A stretch of 64,000 nucleotides of DNA from Lingula anatina (GCF_001039355.2 NW_019775419.1:62001-126000); one strand, 5' to 3'. Shown: positions 9,481-22,676, numbered from the stretch's first letter. The notes: generated from the letters alone by a model not told the origin. Numbers and translations are program-made.

Positions 9481-12400
9481 CTGCAATAGAAAACAAAAAA
9501 TAAGAATAATAATTATAACGAGTGAAAAAACAGTCGTCTTACTAAGTAAACCCTTCCTTATCTTAAGTACGTGTATTTCCACAGAAGATGCTGAATGCTG
9601 TTTATGTCTGTTTTCTTTCATCCAATGTTTTTCAATTTTCTTCAATTCCTGCACTTAATAATGTGATGACCGAATGATTATTGCATTTGTTTAATTATAC
9701 GGGCAAAATAACATATGCTATTCTATCCACAGCTTTTTCACTAAGATGTACCCAAGGTCTTAGATTTTTGTGAGAAACCTTGTCATCTGTCCAAATTAAT
9801 TCGAACTACGTGGATATCCTGAACGTTTTTAGGGATAGCCAGAAAACAAAGATCCCGCAAAGAGTTGCAAATCTCAGGGCATCGAAAAGCAGGTGGGGTG
9901 CGATAACACGACACAGAGAAGGTAATAATTGTGGAGAGTGTATTTAGCAGTTTGACGGAAAAAAAACAATTGTCTTACAAGAGGCAAGCAATTAATTGCA
10001 CAATCAAGCCTTGGCAGTAAGATGTTTGGAGAATTAATGATTATTTCCTAAAAAAATTAATAAAAAAATAAAAAATAGGGGTGAAATTGGTGTGTAGCTG
10101 AGGCATGTCTACGCACACCTTATATATAGTGAAATGCTCGAGGAAAAAATATTTGGATCATTCTTAAGTGCATATTGTCTTGTGAGTTTTCCACATATAC
10201 TGATTGTGCCTTGTTGTGGTTCAGAAATAACATGCTATAAGGGGGACTGAGAAGAAAAGATATTCAAAGATGATTCTTATGATGTACAGTGCACACAATC
10301 TTATGAAAAGCTTTCACGAATTTCTTGCCAGAGAACGCTCTGAAATAAATGAAAATGCAGAATGCACTTTGGAGAGCTCGTAGAATAGACAACAAACTTT
10401 AAGGGTTTGTGAAGTTCGGTTGGGTATTAAAGACCAGAAAAGCAAACAGAAGGTGGGTGAAATAGAAAGAATATAACATAGAGTTGAAAAAAGTAGGGCT
10501 AGAGGTGGAAAACTGTTTGAACACAAACCAATAAGAAGTACCGCTTGCTTAACTGAGGCAGCTGGCGCATTTGGTACGTTTCTAATTTGTTCTGTAAATA
10601 ATGAGTTTACTTTTATACAACAAAACACCATATACTTTCTTCGATGAAAAAAATGTATATTAAAATACAGGCGTAATTCAAATAGACATATGAGCAAGAG
10701 CGCTTAAACATTAAAAATAAAAACAAAAAGAAAAAAGGAAACTCGCGAAAAATAAACGTCTAATTATATCAATTTTTTTTAGAAAAAAAAACTGGAAGCA
10801 TAATAGAAAACATTAAGAACAGAAAACTTTGATGGAAAAAGCCCCGCGAAATTAATTACACTTATCAACTATTACTTTCATAGACTTACCGCGCTATTAA
10901 GACGCCAATTCACCGACCCGTTGATTTTATCCGCCATTCGCGCCTCCCTCTGTAACAGCACGTTGACCAAGGCGTACTCCAGCATAGAGCTGACAACAAA
11001 CAAGAGGCACGACGCCAGCCATACATCAACTGCTTTAATATAAGACACCCTGGGAAGACGCTCCTGGAGGCTGACGCTCTGTGTGGTGATGGTTAGGACG
11101 GTGATTAAGCCAATGGACACGCGGGCTGGGGCGGCACTTGGGTCTATGAGAAAGTTGAGGAAGGACAAGATCACGACTACAATTGTTGGAGCGTAGATGT
11201 TCAGTAGGTAGAAGCGTATGTCTCGGCGCATGCGGAACTCGGCGTATATACACGTGTATTCTCCTGAAAAGACAGAAGTACGAAACATCGAGTCAGAGTT
11301 GGTGAGAGTAGAGGATTATCTAGTGCATTTGAAAAAAAAAAAACACCAGTTTTTGAATTCAAAAATACCCCCTGTTAATGAAAAAGAAGAGACTTTTAAT
11401 TCATAACACTGACTTATTAACTGACTCTTTCGAATTACGAAAATCGGAGTATTTTGCGTTAAAAAAGCTAAGCCGACATTTTTCTCTAACCTACAAATAA
11501 ATGGTTTGACTACTGTGTTTATAACACACCCAAACGCAATTGAAAAGTACAACAAACACACTCAGTACCTGTCGCGGTCCGTGTGGTGCAGTTATTGGGC
11601 GTTGCATGTTCTAGGTTAAATTCTGGCAAATAGAGGCTCTTTTTTATCTGTACTGGATTATCACTCCATACGAATATTATGTCATCAGTTGTGTAAGCGT
11701 CTGGAAATGAGAGTTTTAAACGAAAACGTTCAATCATTCTTTGACAGAAATCGAAAGGCCCAGGAGGCCTGCAAGTTCTTTATCTTTATTGGCTTATTGC
11801 AGTCTCAGAAACCTGTGCACAAAGATTTGCAAAAGTATACAATTGGCTTACAGTCTAAAATAAAAAAAAGTGATATATTGAAAATAGCACTGCGAGAGGG
11901 GGGGTGCGTATCTTTGAAATACTGTAGAAACACCGCATTCGCTGAATTTCATAACTGATGCAAAAAGCGATCCAGAATTGTTTGAAACATTCATTTTATC
12001 AGGTTGCGTTTCAAAATGCCGATAAATAGGCAATTGCAATCAAGAATATGAAAAAGTCAATCCTGCTCTATGAAAATGACTTATTGACGTGACATTTCAA
12101 ATTCCAGTGAACACTTTTTTCAGTGCATACTTACAACTGTGCATCTCAATTCGGCATGTCTGGATGTCCATTGGGAAGTTCCCGAAATCGTACAAACAAT
12201 CTAGCTTTGCAGATAACCTAAATTGAAAAAAAAATTAATCGAATGACATATTATTCTTTAGACAAGGCGTCAGTTTCAGTATGTACATTACAAATAGAAA
12301 AAGCCCAAAATATTTCAAATATACTTTTGATATTGAGCACCATTTTGTCATTTTTGTTCACATGGTGCGACTTTATGTGCACAGTGCATGTCACATCTCA

Positions 12401-15259
12401 CATGTATAAGTCTTCAATTCATGACCATGAAAGGCCATGGCAGAGTAGCATGATGTTACATGTTGTATTTATGGCAGATTGACATGACTTTAGTGTCAGA
12501 GTGACATGACATAAGTCTTTACATTTTGACGAAAGTTATTTTTATGGAATAGTAGTAATGTTTAGCGCTACAGGCCTACTCTTCAACTAACAAAACGTGT
12601 TTTCGCTACACCTCCCTCTGTATCTTCAATAATAAAGGTTTTCTGATCTGTGCAACCTCCTTATTTATCACTTTTCGGTGAGTTTATGCAATTACAGAAC
12701 AGACTAACAACTCCAAATGTCAACCAACTCCATCATATTGATTTATAACTTCCAGTGTTGTCTGCCCCGAAATGTGTTAACGCCGGCGTTATTTACGATC
12801 TACAGAAGACCAGAGCCTAATCAACGGTGGTGGTTGTTTGAGAATTACCACAGGATACCATGCAATATTTATGTTGCATTTTGTACTTGTCACACAGGAC
12901 TGACGTAATGACGAAGAGCATCTCGGAGAACAAAAATAATCTTGGATTGCTGTAGGCCATTAATCAAAAAGCTCAGGTTGTTCTCTGATAGTTTGTACTG
13001 TAAAACGATATCAGCCGATTCACCATAGCAACAACAGATCAATGCAGAGTTTTGTGACTAAGGAGCATTTTGTGGCTTTAACTTTTCATGTTAAAAACTG
13101 CGTGAGCTCGATATGTGTTAAAAACAGATATCAAGTTCTGAGACCACGGGGTGCTCAGTGATTAAAAAGAAGGCATGCGGGGATCTAGAGCTCTCGCACA
13201 AAGATCTTACACCGCTTCCACCTAGAAAATGAGTTTGTATGTATTTCTTCGGAAACAGGAGATCTAGAAATATGAATATATAACATAGATATGTTTCGTA
13301 AATGTGATCAAAATCCGTTTCGATTAGACCCTTTCCGCTAGTAAGTTGTCTACTTTCCGTCACGACTGCTCGGGAAGAAATTAAAGGTAAACTTAGGACA
13401 CAATAAACGCTTTAATCCGTTTTATTCATTAAGGTTGTCATTTTGGCCATCCGTTCGACTTCGATTAATACCTGGTTTAGAAACAAAAGCTTTCAACGCG
13501 TAAGGAAATACGCTTGACTTTGTGTCGAAAAATAAAACAACACGGTATTAAGTGGTGCATCATGATGCGTATCAACAACATTCACTGGTTATGAAAACTG
13601 TTACCGCAATATTTTTATTTAGGACACTGTTTGGATTCAGAAAATGGAACACTGTCAGGCACTTGTGACAAATAATCAATGGCGTAATACTGGATGAAAC
13701 AAATCGTGAAGACATCAAAGAGACAGAACATAAATGGAAATCAGGGCATATTATATTACTCACATACATGTTGTAGTGTTTAAATATACGGACATTTCTC
13801 TTCCCAAAACGTGTTGGTCTTTTTAGCTAGTTATTAACGATGGAATAAAGCCCGAAAAAAGCGGGACTCGATAGTCTTCATGAGTCGAAATAATGTAAAG
13901 CGTAATTGTCCATGGGTAATAGTGTTTCCTGTGAAGTTTTTTTTTCTGATTATGATCCACGTCCCAATAGGTCCGCAAACAAAGTCACCTTAGTTGCCAC
14001 TTGTGCAACCATTACCCTCTAGCAGGGTGGCACATGTCATAGACAAATTTCAAAAAGCCAGAGAATCGAATGACTGTCTATTTATCTAAATATATATCTG
14101 TTAATATCTAGTGAAAAATCAATATGTCGTCCTGGTAGAGGGCACGCAAATATCCAAGTTGATCACACTTTTTATAATGTTATGTGATCGGGTAATGGGA
14201 TTTATTCAAGAGATTAATTAAATCATTTAGCAAGGTTGTAAAGCCTTATCCTAAACTTTAATAATGCATAATACGCATAAGAAAACCTAAATGGAACATT
14301 TGTCAAGTTCGTTTTTCTTTTTTTTTTCAGTATGTTTATAGACAAAAAGAATACCACCTTGGTTATAATAAAGAACATAAGACCCAATAAGGAGAGGTCC
14401 AAAGGTGAAAGATCTTTGTAAGGAAAAAAAGCTGTTTCATTCTTTATATACACACCTTTGGGAGTACAGAACACTGCCATCTTGGCCAATTCTTAACAGG
14501 ACATTTGGCGTCGTGATATCGTGTCTCCAAGACTGCTTTTCGTTCGAGAAGAATAAATCCGGGACCCACAGGTCCGCCAGCGCCTTGTCCGACAGGGTGA
14601 TGCCGGCATCGTGACCGTGGACGCTAGCGTTCAGAGCAAGACGGGGGTCATTCCACATCTGGCGCAAATAAAGGTTGACTGAAAAATCCTGAAGAAAACG
14701 ATTGAAGTTTGTTATCGAATACATAAATATGCTGTCGAATGAATATCAAGATATTTAATGAAACGGATACCTTTTTTTCGAAGTTGAAATGAACTTCTAT
14801 TCCGAAAATACTTCGATTGTACAAAACGTTATTCCAGTCCACTCACACACGCACATACACAAATTAATGTCAATCGTTCTTTCTATAAAAAGGTGAATCA
14901 TCTCACCTTTTGACATTTTTGACTATGGACCCGTGTAAAATTATCATGCAATGTACAAATTCTATTTTAAGTTCTCCTTTAATTCAAAATATATTTAAAA
15001 TCGATAAAGAGGTACATGTATTCAGTGCATGTGTTATTTTGCTCGAAAGTTAAAATCCAGCCGGTTGTGACTATCTCTACAAAAAAATCACAGACGCAGT
15101 ATGTCACGCTTAGATGACGAAAGAGATAACCAAAGCGTTACATTATCTTTGAAACGCGATAGATCCAGGGTTGAATTAAAGGTCGTATGGTTAAAAGTCT
15201 TGTGCGAAACCCGCGATGCCCTTCGAGCCCCTTCGAGTCTGTCTGTGCGTGCGCGCGCG

Positions 15260-15321
<62 letters not shown>

Positions 15322-15920
15322 GGTGTGTGTGTGAGAGAGAGCTAGAGAGAGAGGGGGGCTTTTAAAATGAGAGAATATAATATCGTGATTTAGTATGTTC
15401 ATGCGTAAACTGCTGCAACAACATGTGAAGTGCATGTACCTATAGCCTATGTATGACCACTGGGAGAAATGTCTGTGCGCATGGACAAAATTACGATTTT
15501 AATTCGTTTTTATGTCAAAGCTGTGCGTAACAAGAGCTCATGCCATTTAACCCTCTAACCTATGTCTAAAAAACATGTGATCCGGCCATCTCAAAAAGTC
15601 TACTTGGCTGCAATGAAGTATTACACTCACCATGTTAGCTGAGTTAAACTCACTAAATGAGTTGATCGCCAGATTAACTCTCACGATAGTAGGGGTGCCT
15701 GCAAAAAAGTAATATAAGATTATTTTGTGGGCATGTTATCAGTAGGCTTTGTAGGGAACAGAAAGTATGTGCATGTTTTTCTTTTGATTGTTTGTTTGTT
15801 TGTTTGTTTGTATTTTGAGGCGTTCAAATCGGTAAAAAGAGTCTATGAACGGCGATTATTTAGAGTTTAACAGTAGGGCCAGAATTATGGCTTAAATTGC
15901 GCATCAAGTTTCTTCCCTTT

Positions 15921-15954
<34 letters not shown>

Positions 15955-18900
15955 CCACCCCCCCCCCTTTCACTTTGTTGAAATTGAATGGATGTACATC
16001 ACTATTGATTAAGCCAACCCATGTAATAGACGTTTTATCAGCCAGGAAACGCGAAATCCACCAAGACAGATATTAATGATTTTCAAACGTCAGTCAGTTT
16101 CACTTAATTCAGTAGACCTATATTTGGAAACTATCAGCTTATACAATCACAAGCAAGAAAATCTCAGAACTTAATCTCAGTTCGCTTAAGAACACTTTAG
16201 AATTGAATTTATCGTGACTGGCGATGTGGAGAATGATTGTTAGGCAGGTTTCTCACCTCGGACGTTATTGATGTAAAAAGCTAACTCGGTTTATTTAGAA
16301 AAAGATAATTATATTTATGCGTATACCGGACATCACACGGTGGCAAGTCTTCGGAGAGATATACCTCACATGCACGGGCCGATAGTAAATAAGCGAAATC
16401 ACATCTAAACGAATGTAAACAGGATGTCGTGAGGATTAGGCGAAAGTCCTGGTATTAATTTACGATCCCTCTGTGTCAGTAACTGCCGCAAAAATTGCTA
16501 TATATATTCCGCTAATAAGCCCACATAACCTGAACAATGATAAAATAAAGCACTGTGCTCTTTTTCTTCTTTCTATGGACAGAATCAGTGAATAAACCAT
16601 TAAGGCGCATGGCAACAAATACCAATCCGAACCCTCAAGTTCAAGCTGGACAATCAAGACTTGCAAGACAAATAACCAAAATATCATTAGAACTAAATCA
16701 ATTGTTATTTTGGATAGCATTACACACTTGTACACGTAGATGTATAAATAATATATCTGACAAATGTTTTATAACTACTTCAATTAAGGACAGTTCACTC
16801 AGTTAATCATACACAGTTTGAGAGATAAATCAAACAAGTGTTTGAAAATATAGAGTACATATGGAGTATATGCCCGCTCACAGATAAAAGATTAATGGAT
16901 TGCTACCTCTACTGAATTATGAAACTCCACTTTATGTATGGATACCGCTCGATTAGGTTACAGATCTAAGAAAGCTAGAGAAAAAACTTTACACCAGTGA
17001 AATATACCCAGTAACGCACAGTGTTATATTTGTTATAACGACGGGGAGTGGGTTGGAGAGAGGGGGTGTCATGAGTGCAGTACATTGTAATAGTGCAGTT
17101 AATGCTATTCGGAATTAAAACTCAAAGTGCATTTTATTACTGAAAGGTATGTGAGAAGTAGCAAGGAGATGGACAAAAGAGTTGCAGAGTGTTTATACAC
17201 TGGCAAGCTTTTAACTCTTAGGAACTATGTGTATGAGGTCAAGGTGTTCCCACAAAATTTCTACATATTGTATAGATAGAAATTAAAGACAAAACTGAAA
17301 GTGCTATCAATTTCAGTTCATTTTTGCGCGACAAAATTAAAATAAATTCTGTGTGGATTTCCCCCCTCTCCTCTTCCACACAGACATAAAAACATATGTA
17401 GAAAATATACACATAATTCGTGCACACGCATGTACATGCACGCACACTCACCCTGTCTAAGGTGTGGTCGAATCCTGCTGTCATACCCTTCAACGACTGT
17501 CATTTGTTCTACAAGGGCCTGGTGAGCGATTTCATAGGAGGATCTGTGGAAGAAGAATTTATTGTAAAGACAATTGGTTTTTAACCGATAATTTATGAAA
17601 ACTGGAATAAGTGATGGAGACGCGCAAAAATAAATTAATGCATGGACGAATTTTAGCTTACCTTGAAATTAAGGTTATTGGGACCAGCTTTGTAAGGAAT
17701 AATCGTTAAGACAGAACCTCACGCAAAAGCAAGCACCAGTGTATAGAGGTAGCTTTACTCTTTTTTGAAAAGATGGATGGAAATGAACTCTGTTTTTCTT
17801 TGTCTATATATATATATATATATTATTGGGGGGGGGTGGAGGAAAATCAAAGAACTTGTACAGTTAAATATGACGCAAAAACCATCCAAGTTACACTTCT
17901 TTTCTCAGCATATATTGAATGGGTGCAAATGCTATAGCTGGCACAGACATTTTCAGAAGAATCCATTCAGGATGGGTTCGGCTGTATTGCAGGCCGCCTT
18001 GACACCTAAGGCTACAGACCCTCGTTGGGTTGACTGCTTACTGCTCACAGCGTTTAGCTTTGATTTACCTGGAATTACCTTGCTCAATCAAAATGTCTAC
18101 TTATATTAGAAGTGTCCCATCCTTTACAAACTCTCCCTTTCCACGAAAATTGTTTGTGAAGGCTATAAATAGGTGCAATCTCAGGGCAGCAGTAGATGGA
18201 AGTAGTAAATGGAGGTTCTTACTCTGTACGAGGGACGGAAAGGGATTTGTTTCTTGTATCGATGAAAAAACTACTGACAGGGAGGATGGCAGCGGTTCGA
18301 AACACGAATAAATTTCAATCACTTTTTTTTTTGTAAATGTAAGTTGTTAAGACAAGATGACCCGATTGCACCGAGATATTATATTTGAGTATCTCTGAAA
18401 GTATGAAAGCGTAAGCTAGGAGATGAGCAAGTGAGCAAGGTCTCGAATAACTAGAAAAGGTTATCTGAAAAATTCAGATACCGATAAGGATTTTAAATGC
18501 TGATGAACCCGGCGTTAATTTCTTATCAAAATAGCATTTTCTCTGAACTTTCATAACTGGCGACACGTGTTCCGAAGCGCATGACTTACGGAGTAGAGAT
18601 AGACCATAATTTTCCAAGCTCAAAATTCACTGTTCTCGTTGAGAGTGCTAAATACACTTTAGAGATATTGGGTAACTGATTAAATGAAAAAAAATCTGAC
18701 CCCAATTATTTGTCAAGGATAGGCAGGATAATAAAATCCACTATTTAAACTGTAAGAATGAATTTTGCAATAATAAACACTGGCAACAAAAAGTGCTCCA
18801 GGTCAAATACAATGTCAGAGTAGAAAGAAGACTAAATTTGTTGATTAAATTGATGCTATTCTATCTATAAATAGGAGATAATATGATTTTTTCTATTATT

Positions 18901-20201
18901 TTTATTCATTAGATTATTTATTTTTCTGTTTATTAATCTCCATCTTTGTTATTAGAGATACGAGCAAGACTAGATTTTTTAAATTTATTAAAATTGAAAC
19001 AACTACGACAAAAGAACAAGACAAAACTGGCAGGAGGTTTCTTCTATAAGGTGAAGAGGCAAAGCAAAAGTTGGATGTAAAGCCAGCAGAATCATTCAGA
19101 TCAACTTTTACAATTTACCTGTCCAAAGATATGGGCATCTAATTAATTTTGTATCCAAAATATGTAGCACTCTGTTTATTTGATTGACCTTTACAAGGAA
19201 AACATTTATATTTCCTTTGAATTAGATAATGTTTATATTGAGTGTACGTGTTGTTATATAGGAGTGTCCGGTTTCAAAACACACTAGAAAGTACTCCACA
19301 CACTAAATCTGTTAATCTAATATAGTTTGAAATCTTCTTGGAAGGGGAATTTATTGTTATATAAACATTTAAAGTACTTAGCAAATGAGTGGTGAATTAT
19401 TCTATATGCGTGAAAAATACGCAGCAAATAAGATAAAATGTTCCTTACACAGAAAAAGCTACGCGTATTTACGTTCGATATCGGGAGCCAAGGTTTTTGG
19501 TATTGTGAGGAGGAAAAAGCAGGAAGAACTGACGAGCGCCTCTACGCAAAAAAAATATACATAATGGGCAGATAAAAAAGAACGATTGGTGAAGATAAAT
19601 GTGTCCCTTTTTCACCATCCCAAGCAGTTCATTTTTCTACAAATGTCACCACATTGCGAGATGCATTCACCAGTCTACATACGAACTCGTCTACCAGAGA
19701 GAGAAATGATTAGTGCAGTTCTTATGAAATATACTTTTAATGTCAATTTCGAAAATCAGTCAAGAAAAATAACTTCCCTTCAACCCCCTCCCCCATCCCT
19801 GCCTCTTTTCCGGGGTTACTAAAAACGAACATCTTGTCAAGCCCACATGAAATCAAGTATGTATTAATTGTTCAATATATACATCTATAACCATGAGTAT
19901 ATGGCATATAACTCTAAATATACCTCCTGCATTAATTTCTTATTAAGCACACGCTCGAAGGAGTGATAAGTTGAATCTCTTAGAATTGTATACGTGAACG
20001 CCAAGTAGGCCTAAAGATGTCCAGACGTTTAAAAGGCGTACGCTGCATAAGAAAAACGACACAAGCCTCGATTACAGTAAAGATCTAGTGACAACCATCA
20101 AATACATGGACTTACTTGTTGAGGTGGCTTTGACCACTCGAGGTCACTTTGTCCGCCATGAAAATCAGCACTACTAGGTTTACAACCAGCGATTTTCTCA
20201 T
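9193..20201 (-). CDS. Gene B: Cys-loop anion channel subunit (glycine-receptor/GluCl-like), 8 exons, intact
   Basis: Complete on one contig. Exons 5' to 3': 20116-20201, 17452-17543, 15631-15698, 14456-14688, 12135-12217, 11569-11700, 10890-11263, 9193-9480, total 1356 nt = 451 aa plus stop with no frame break. Domains: signal peptide 1 to about 17; ligand-binding domain to about 246; loop D Y89/R91; LYSQR Ser158; Cys-loop C167/C181; second pair C225/C236; TM1 249-270; P277-A278-R279 anion motif; TM2 with 2' Ser281 and 6' Ile285; TM3 about 309-331; M3-M4 loop of about 95 residues with a Cys-rich CECKGG patch; TM4 about 428-449. Role: ligand-gated chloride conductance, probably synaptic inhibition. 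Closest named relatives by signature are GlyR alpha and invertebrate GluCl; the agonist is not decidable here. Confidence 0.92.
9481..10889. other. Gene B intron 7
   Basis: 1.4 kb, A-rich near the 3' side (10040-10070, 10714-10798). Open frames here have no family resemblance; I see no extra exon. Confidence 0.6.
10890..11263 (-). CDS. Gene B exon 7: TM1-TM3
   Basis: 374 nt, acceptor CTTTTCAG, donor GTAAGT after GCG (phase 0). GEYTCIYAEFRMRRDIRFY, TM1 with YAPTIVVVILSF, AAPARVSIGLITVLTITTQS (TM2, 6' Ile), SYIKAVDVW and TM3 LLFVVSSMLEYALVNVLL. Strong family match. Confidence 0.93.
11569..11700 (-). CDS. Gene B exon 6: loop B end to loop C
   Basis: 132 nt, acceptor TTTCCAG, donor GTACTG. AYTTDDIIFVWSDNPVQIKK, LYLPEFNLEH, NNCTTRTATG. 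C225 pairs with C236 of exon 7; NCT is a sequon. Confidence 0.9.
12135..12217 (-). CDS. Gene B exon 5: Cys-loop
   Basis: 83 nt, acceptor AATTTAG, donor GTAAGT. (R)LSAKLDCLYDFGNFPMDI then QTCRIEMHS: C167 and C181 with the FPMD core that contacts the TM2-TM3 linker in gating. Confidence 0.92.
12218..14455. other. Gene B intron 4
   Basis: 2.2 kb, unique-looking sequence, no exon or element recognised. Confidence 0.55.
14456..14688 (-). CDS. Gene B exon 4: loops D, A, E
   Basis: 233 nt, acceptor TTCTTCAG, donor GTGTGT. DFSVNLYLRQMWNDPRLALN, NASV sequon, DLWVPDLFFSNEKQSWRHD, ITTPNVLLRI and LYSQ(R). R91 and S158 align with agonist-carboxylate contacts of GlyR. Confidence 0.93.
15246..15353. repeat. 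(GC)/(GT)n/(GA)n compound microsatellite in gene B intron 3
   Basis: GCGCGCGC then (GT) about 14 units, (GA) about 13 units, another short GT block and GA block. Open frames over it are repeat translations. Confidence 0.93.
15631..15698 (-). CDS. Gene B exon 3
   Basis: 68 nt, acceptor TTTTTGCAG, donor GTGAGT. (G)TPTIVRVNLAINSFSEFN then SANM; the VNLAINSFSEF core is shared with gene C. Confidence 0.9.
15786..15811. repeat. (TTTG)n microsatellite
   Basis: About six tandem TTTG units in intron 2 of gene B. Confidence 0.85.
15921..15967. repeat. (GT)n tract followed by poly-C
   Basis: (TG) about 15 units then a C run, intron 2 of gene B. Confidence 0.9.
17452..17543 (-). CDS. Gene B exon 2
   Basis: 92 nt, acceptor TTCCACAG, donor GTGAGT. 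SSYEIAHQALVEQMTVVEG then YDSRIRPHLRQG. The YD-x-R-IRP motif marks the start of the Cys-loop receptor N-terminal helix/beta-1 region. Confidence 0.88.
17544..20115. other. Gene B intron 1
   Basis: 2.6 kb with an (AT)n tract at 17805-17822 and a G run at 17829-17836. A 19771-19800 CCCTCCCCC stretch reads as low complexity. No exon recognised. Confidence 0.55.
20116..20201 (-). CDS. Gene B exon 1: start and signal peptide
   Basis: ATG at 20201. MRKSLVVNLVVLIFMADKV then TSSGQSHLN; donor CAA/GTAAGT, phase 2 as in A and C. The first ATG after an upstream region with CCAAT and CRE-like motifs. Confidence 0.83.
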
Positions 20202-20836
20202 ACTTGCTGGGATTTCTAGATTCTAAAAATCCCCCCGACACCTGTAGCACGTAGCATCAGATAAGTGATGTGACCGGGCGTTGGAGGTGTACGTCCACAC
20301 TCGTCTTTGACTTATCGGAGTCAAATCTGTATCTCTGTATAAGTGCGTACAAATGTGCGATTTAATCACGGCTCGCACGTTCTGTGGTGGCCGGTGCTGT
20401 TGAATGAATGGCGTTATTTATTTTGCCTGCCTTGTGATTCTGAAGGATATCGATTAAGCCCGCTGACGATTTATTTTGTGAAGCTCTGATTGGTTATAGT
20501 TGGTCACATTGGCCGGTAAATCCTTATCGTGACGTCAGAAGATGAAGAACAGCGGATAGATGAATATCATACATGATCCCGTAGTCAATTTCGGAATGCC
20601 AAGAAGCCGAAGACGTCGGACGTTTTATCAGATTTAAGACTTCCGAGGTTAATTGGATTGGTGAAATGCAGAAAAGCAGACCTAAATGGAATTTACTTCC
20701 CAGTAGTTAGCTTTTAATCCCGTGACACGCCCTTATGGAATAACTTGGATCACGGCATTGATATTTTACAAATTATCTCCATGGTGTTCAAAGAAAATCT
20801 AGTAGATGATTTTTTCATTTGAAATGTGAAATACGT
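20202..20836. other. Gene B 5' flank
   Basis: Unique sequence upstream of gene B up to the start of the large duplicated block. Holds the candidate promoter; otherwise nothing recognised. Confidence 0.55.
20414..20537 (-). promoter_or_regulatory. Candidate gene B promoter: CRE, CCAAT box, TATA-like
   Basis: Reading toward the gene: a perfect palindromic CRE TGACGTCA at 20530-20537, CCAATCAG at about 20486-20493, and AAAATAAATAA at 20414-20424, about 215-335 bases upstream of the ATG. Order and spacing suit a metazoan core promoter. No transcript evidence, so this is inference from motifs that also occur by chance. Confidence 0.4.
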
Positions 20837-21997
20837 TCAAGCTCTGAGCCTCTAAAAACACTAACGCATTAACCTTTATAAAAAGGAAAGATTTAGGACT
20901 TCGTTCGCATTTGGAAACTCCATAACTACAGAAGGAAATGCATTGTACATATACAGAATGACATTTAGAAAAAAAAAGAAGCAGAACAGAGAAATCAAAT
21001 CAGGGACAAAAGTGCTTATATCCTAGGTTTATATGTGCCAGTGCAAACAAGGCGAAATCCTGATCAGGTGTTTTATTTATTACTTGATATCGGAAATGTG
21101 AACAGTACATGTATATGTAACTACACACGCCATTAAATCATTCTGTCCGTGCTGGAAAACCTTTTTTGATTTATAACTGACGGGCAATCAACTTTTACAC
21201 GAGGTTTACAAGAGTTCATAATAGTTTACCTGTTGATGTGTCTGAAAGTAATTTTCAACATTTAAATTAAAGTACGTTTCTCTACTGTGTTCACATAATA
21301 AACCAGTGTTTTAGTTGTTTTAAGGAAAATTGAACTTTTTTGAATCAGCACGGGGATTTTCGGTTATCAGTTGGACGTTTAGCTGGTTCTCTCTAAGGAT
21401 GACATGATGATCAATGGCGAGAACTCAGCTGATGTACGAAGATTTGAAATTGCTGATTGTCACTATCTATTACTACTCAGTATTAACCAATGTCACCGTT
21501 GTTTATTACCTCCGGTAACATAATTTCTGTATCAAAAACACCTTGTGTTAACATATCTAACTTTATGTAACGCGCATATGTATATAATGTTCATACTGTA
21601 AATGTATGCCACCAGCCTATATTACATTACAGAAACATGAGTCAATACCTTCTATATATATCCCTTAGCTTGAAGCACCCATACACATACACAGTATAGA
21701 CAAGTTTGTTAAGAGACATGACGTTCTAAGCTGTGATAAGGCATTTCTAATCTTCCACTATGTAATCACAGTTAAAACAGCGCTCTACATTCAACATAGT
21801 TTTATACTCACTGTAGTTACTCGATCAGCTTACTATTGCATTGCACATCGGAGGACCACTGTTGAAACGCAGTGTCCTTCAACCGTTGAGTAAACTCGCT
21901 TAAAAAGTCAAAAAGTTTTCATTTATGATACATCCGGATATTTGATTTACCTGTTGACAGTTTCGCCTGTTCACATTGACAGTCATGGTCACAACTG

Positions 21998-22031
21998 AAT
22001 TACCTGTTCAGGTGAAGGTGAACAGGTAATT
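21998..22031. repeat. Perfect 13-bp inverted repeat, 8-nt loop
   Basis: Arms AATTACCTGTTCA and TGAACAGGTAATT around loop GGTGAAGG. The second copy at 26376-26409 keeps both arms exactly but has loop GGTTTAGG. Confidence 0.85.
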
Positions 22032-22080
22032 ACCTCAGTCTTGATGATGACTTGTTAGTCCCTCTTCAAGATGTCCATTA

Positions 22081-22380
22081 TTACCTCCGCCAAGGAGGTT
22101 ATGTTTTCACCCCTGTTTGTCTGTTTTTCTGTCTGTCTGTCATCAACATAACTCAAAAAGTTATGGACCGATTTTGATGAAATTTTCAGCAACTGTCAGA
22201 AGTGGGCCAAGGAAGAGATGATTAGTTTTTGGTGGTGATTCGGATCAATAATCAATCAATAATGAATAATCAAAAATATCGAAAATTTAGGGGTGAAACG
22301 GCATTGGATAGAGACTTTGCTGCCTTGGCGGCGGTCTGCGCTCTCTGAGTGCTTTTCTAGTATTTCTAGTATTTTCTAGT
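22081..22380. mobile_element. MITE-like element with CCTCCGCCAAGG ends (left copy)
   Basis: Starts ACCTCCGCCAAGGAGGTTA and ends near GCCTTGGCGGCGGT, the inverted form of the start, followed by TCTGCGCTCTCTGAGTGC and CTAGTATTT repeats. Internal text (ACTCAAAAAGTTATGGACCG, TTTTGATGAAATTTTC) resembles a repeat I have seen in many marine invertebrate genomes. Non-coding. Confidence 0.6.
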
Positions 22381-22676
22381 ATTTATCAGACAAACTCGAT
22401 GTAAACCAAACTGCAAACGGCAGTGACTTGTTTGTTTTCGCAGAACCCTAAACTGAAATACTGTTTTTTTGTTTTGTTTATTTTTTGTTATCCCCCCCCC
22501 CCACCACAAAAAAAGAAAAAAAAACTCAATGAACAATGCTGAATCAAGTAGGACTTCTGTTTGAACATCTTCAATCTTCGTCATGACTTTGGATTTACTC
22601 TGCTTTCTGAATACAGCTATAACTGATGTATCTGATGAGTGTATGAACAGCGCATATTTTGGGTTGAAACGTTTAA

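Noticed and set aside
10314-10697. 127-aa minus-strand frame in gene B intron 7
   Set aside because: No family match, hydrophobic low-complexity composition, and inside an intron of a gene that reads correctly without it.
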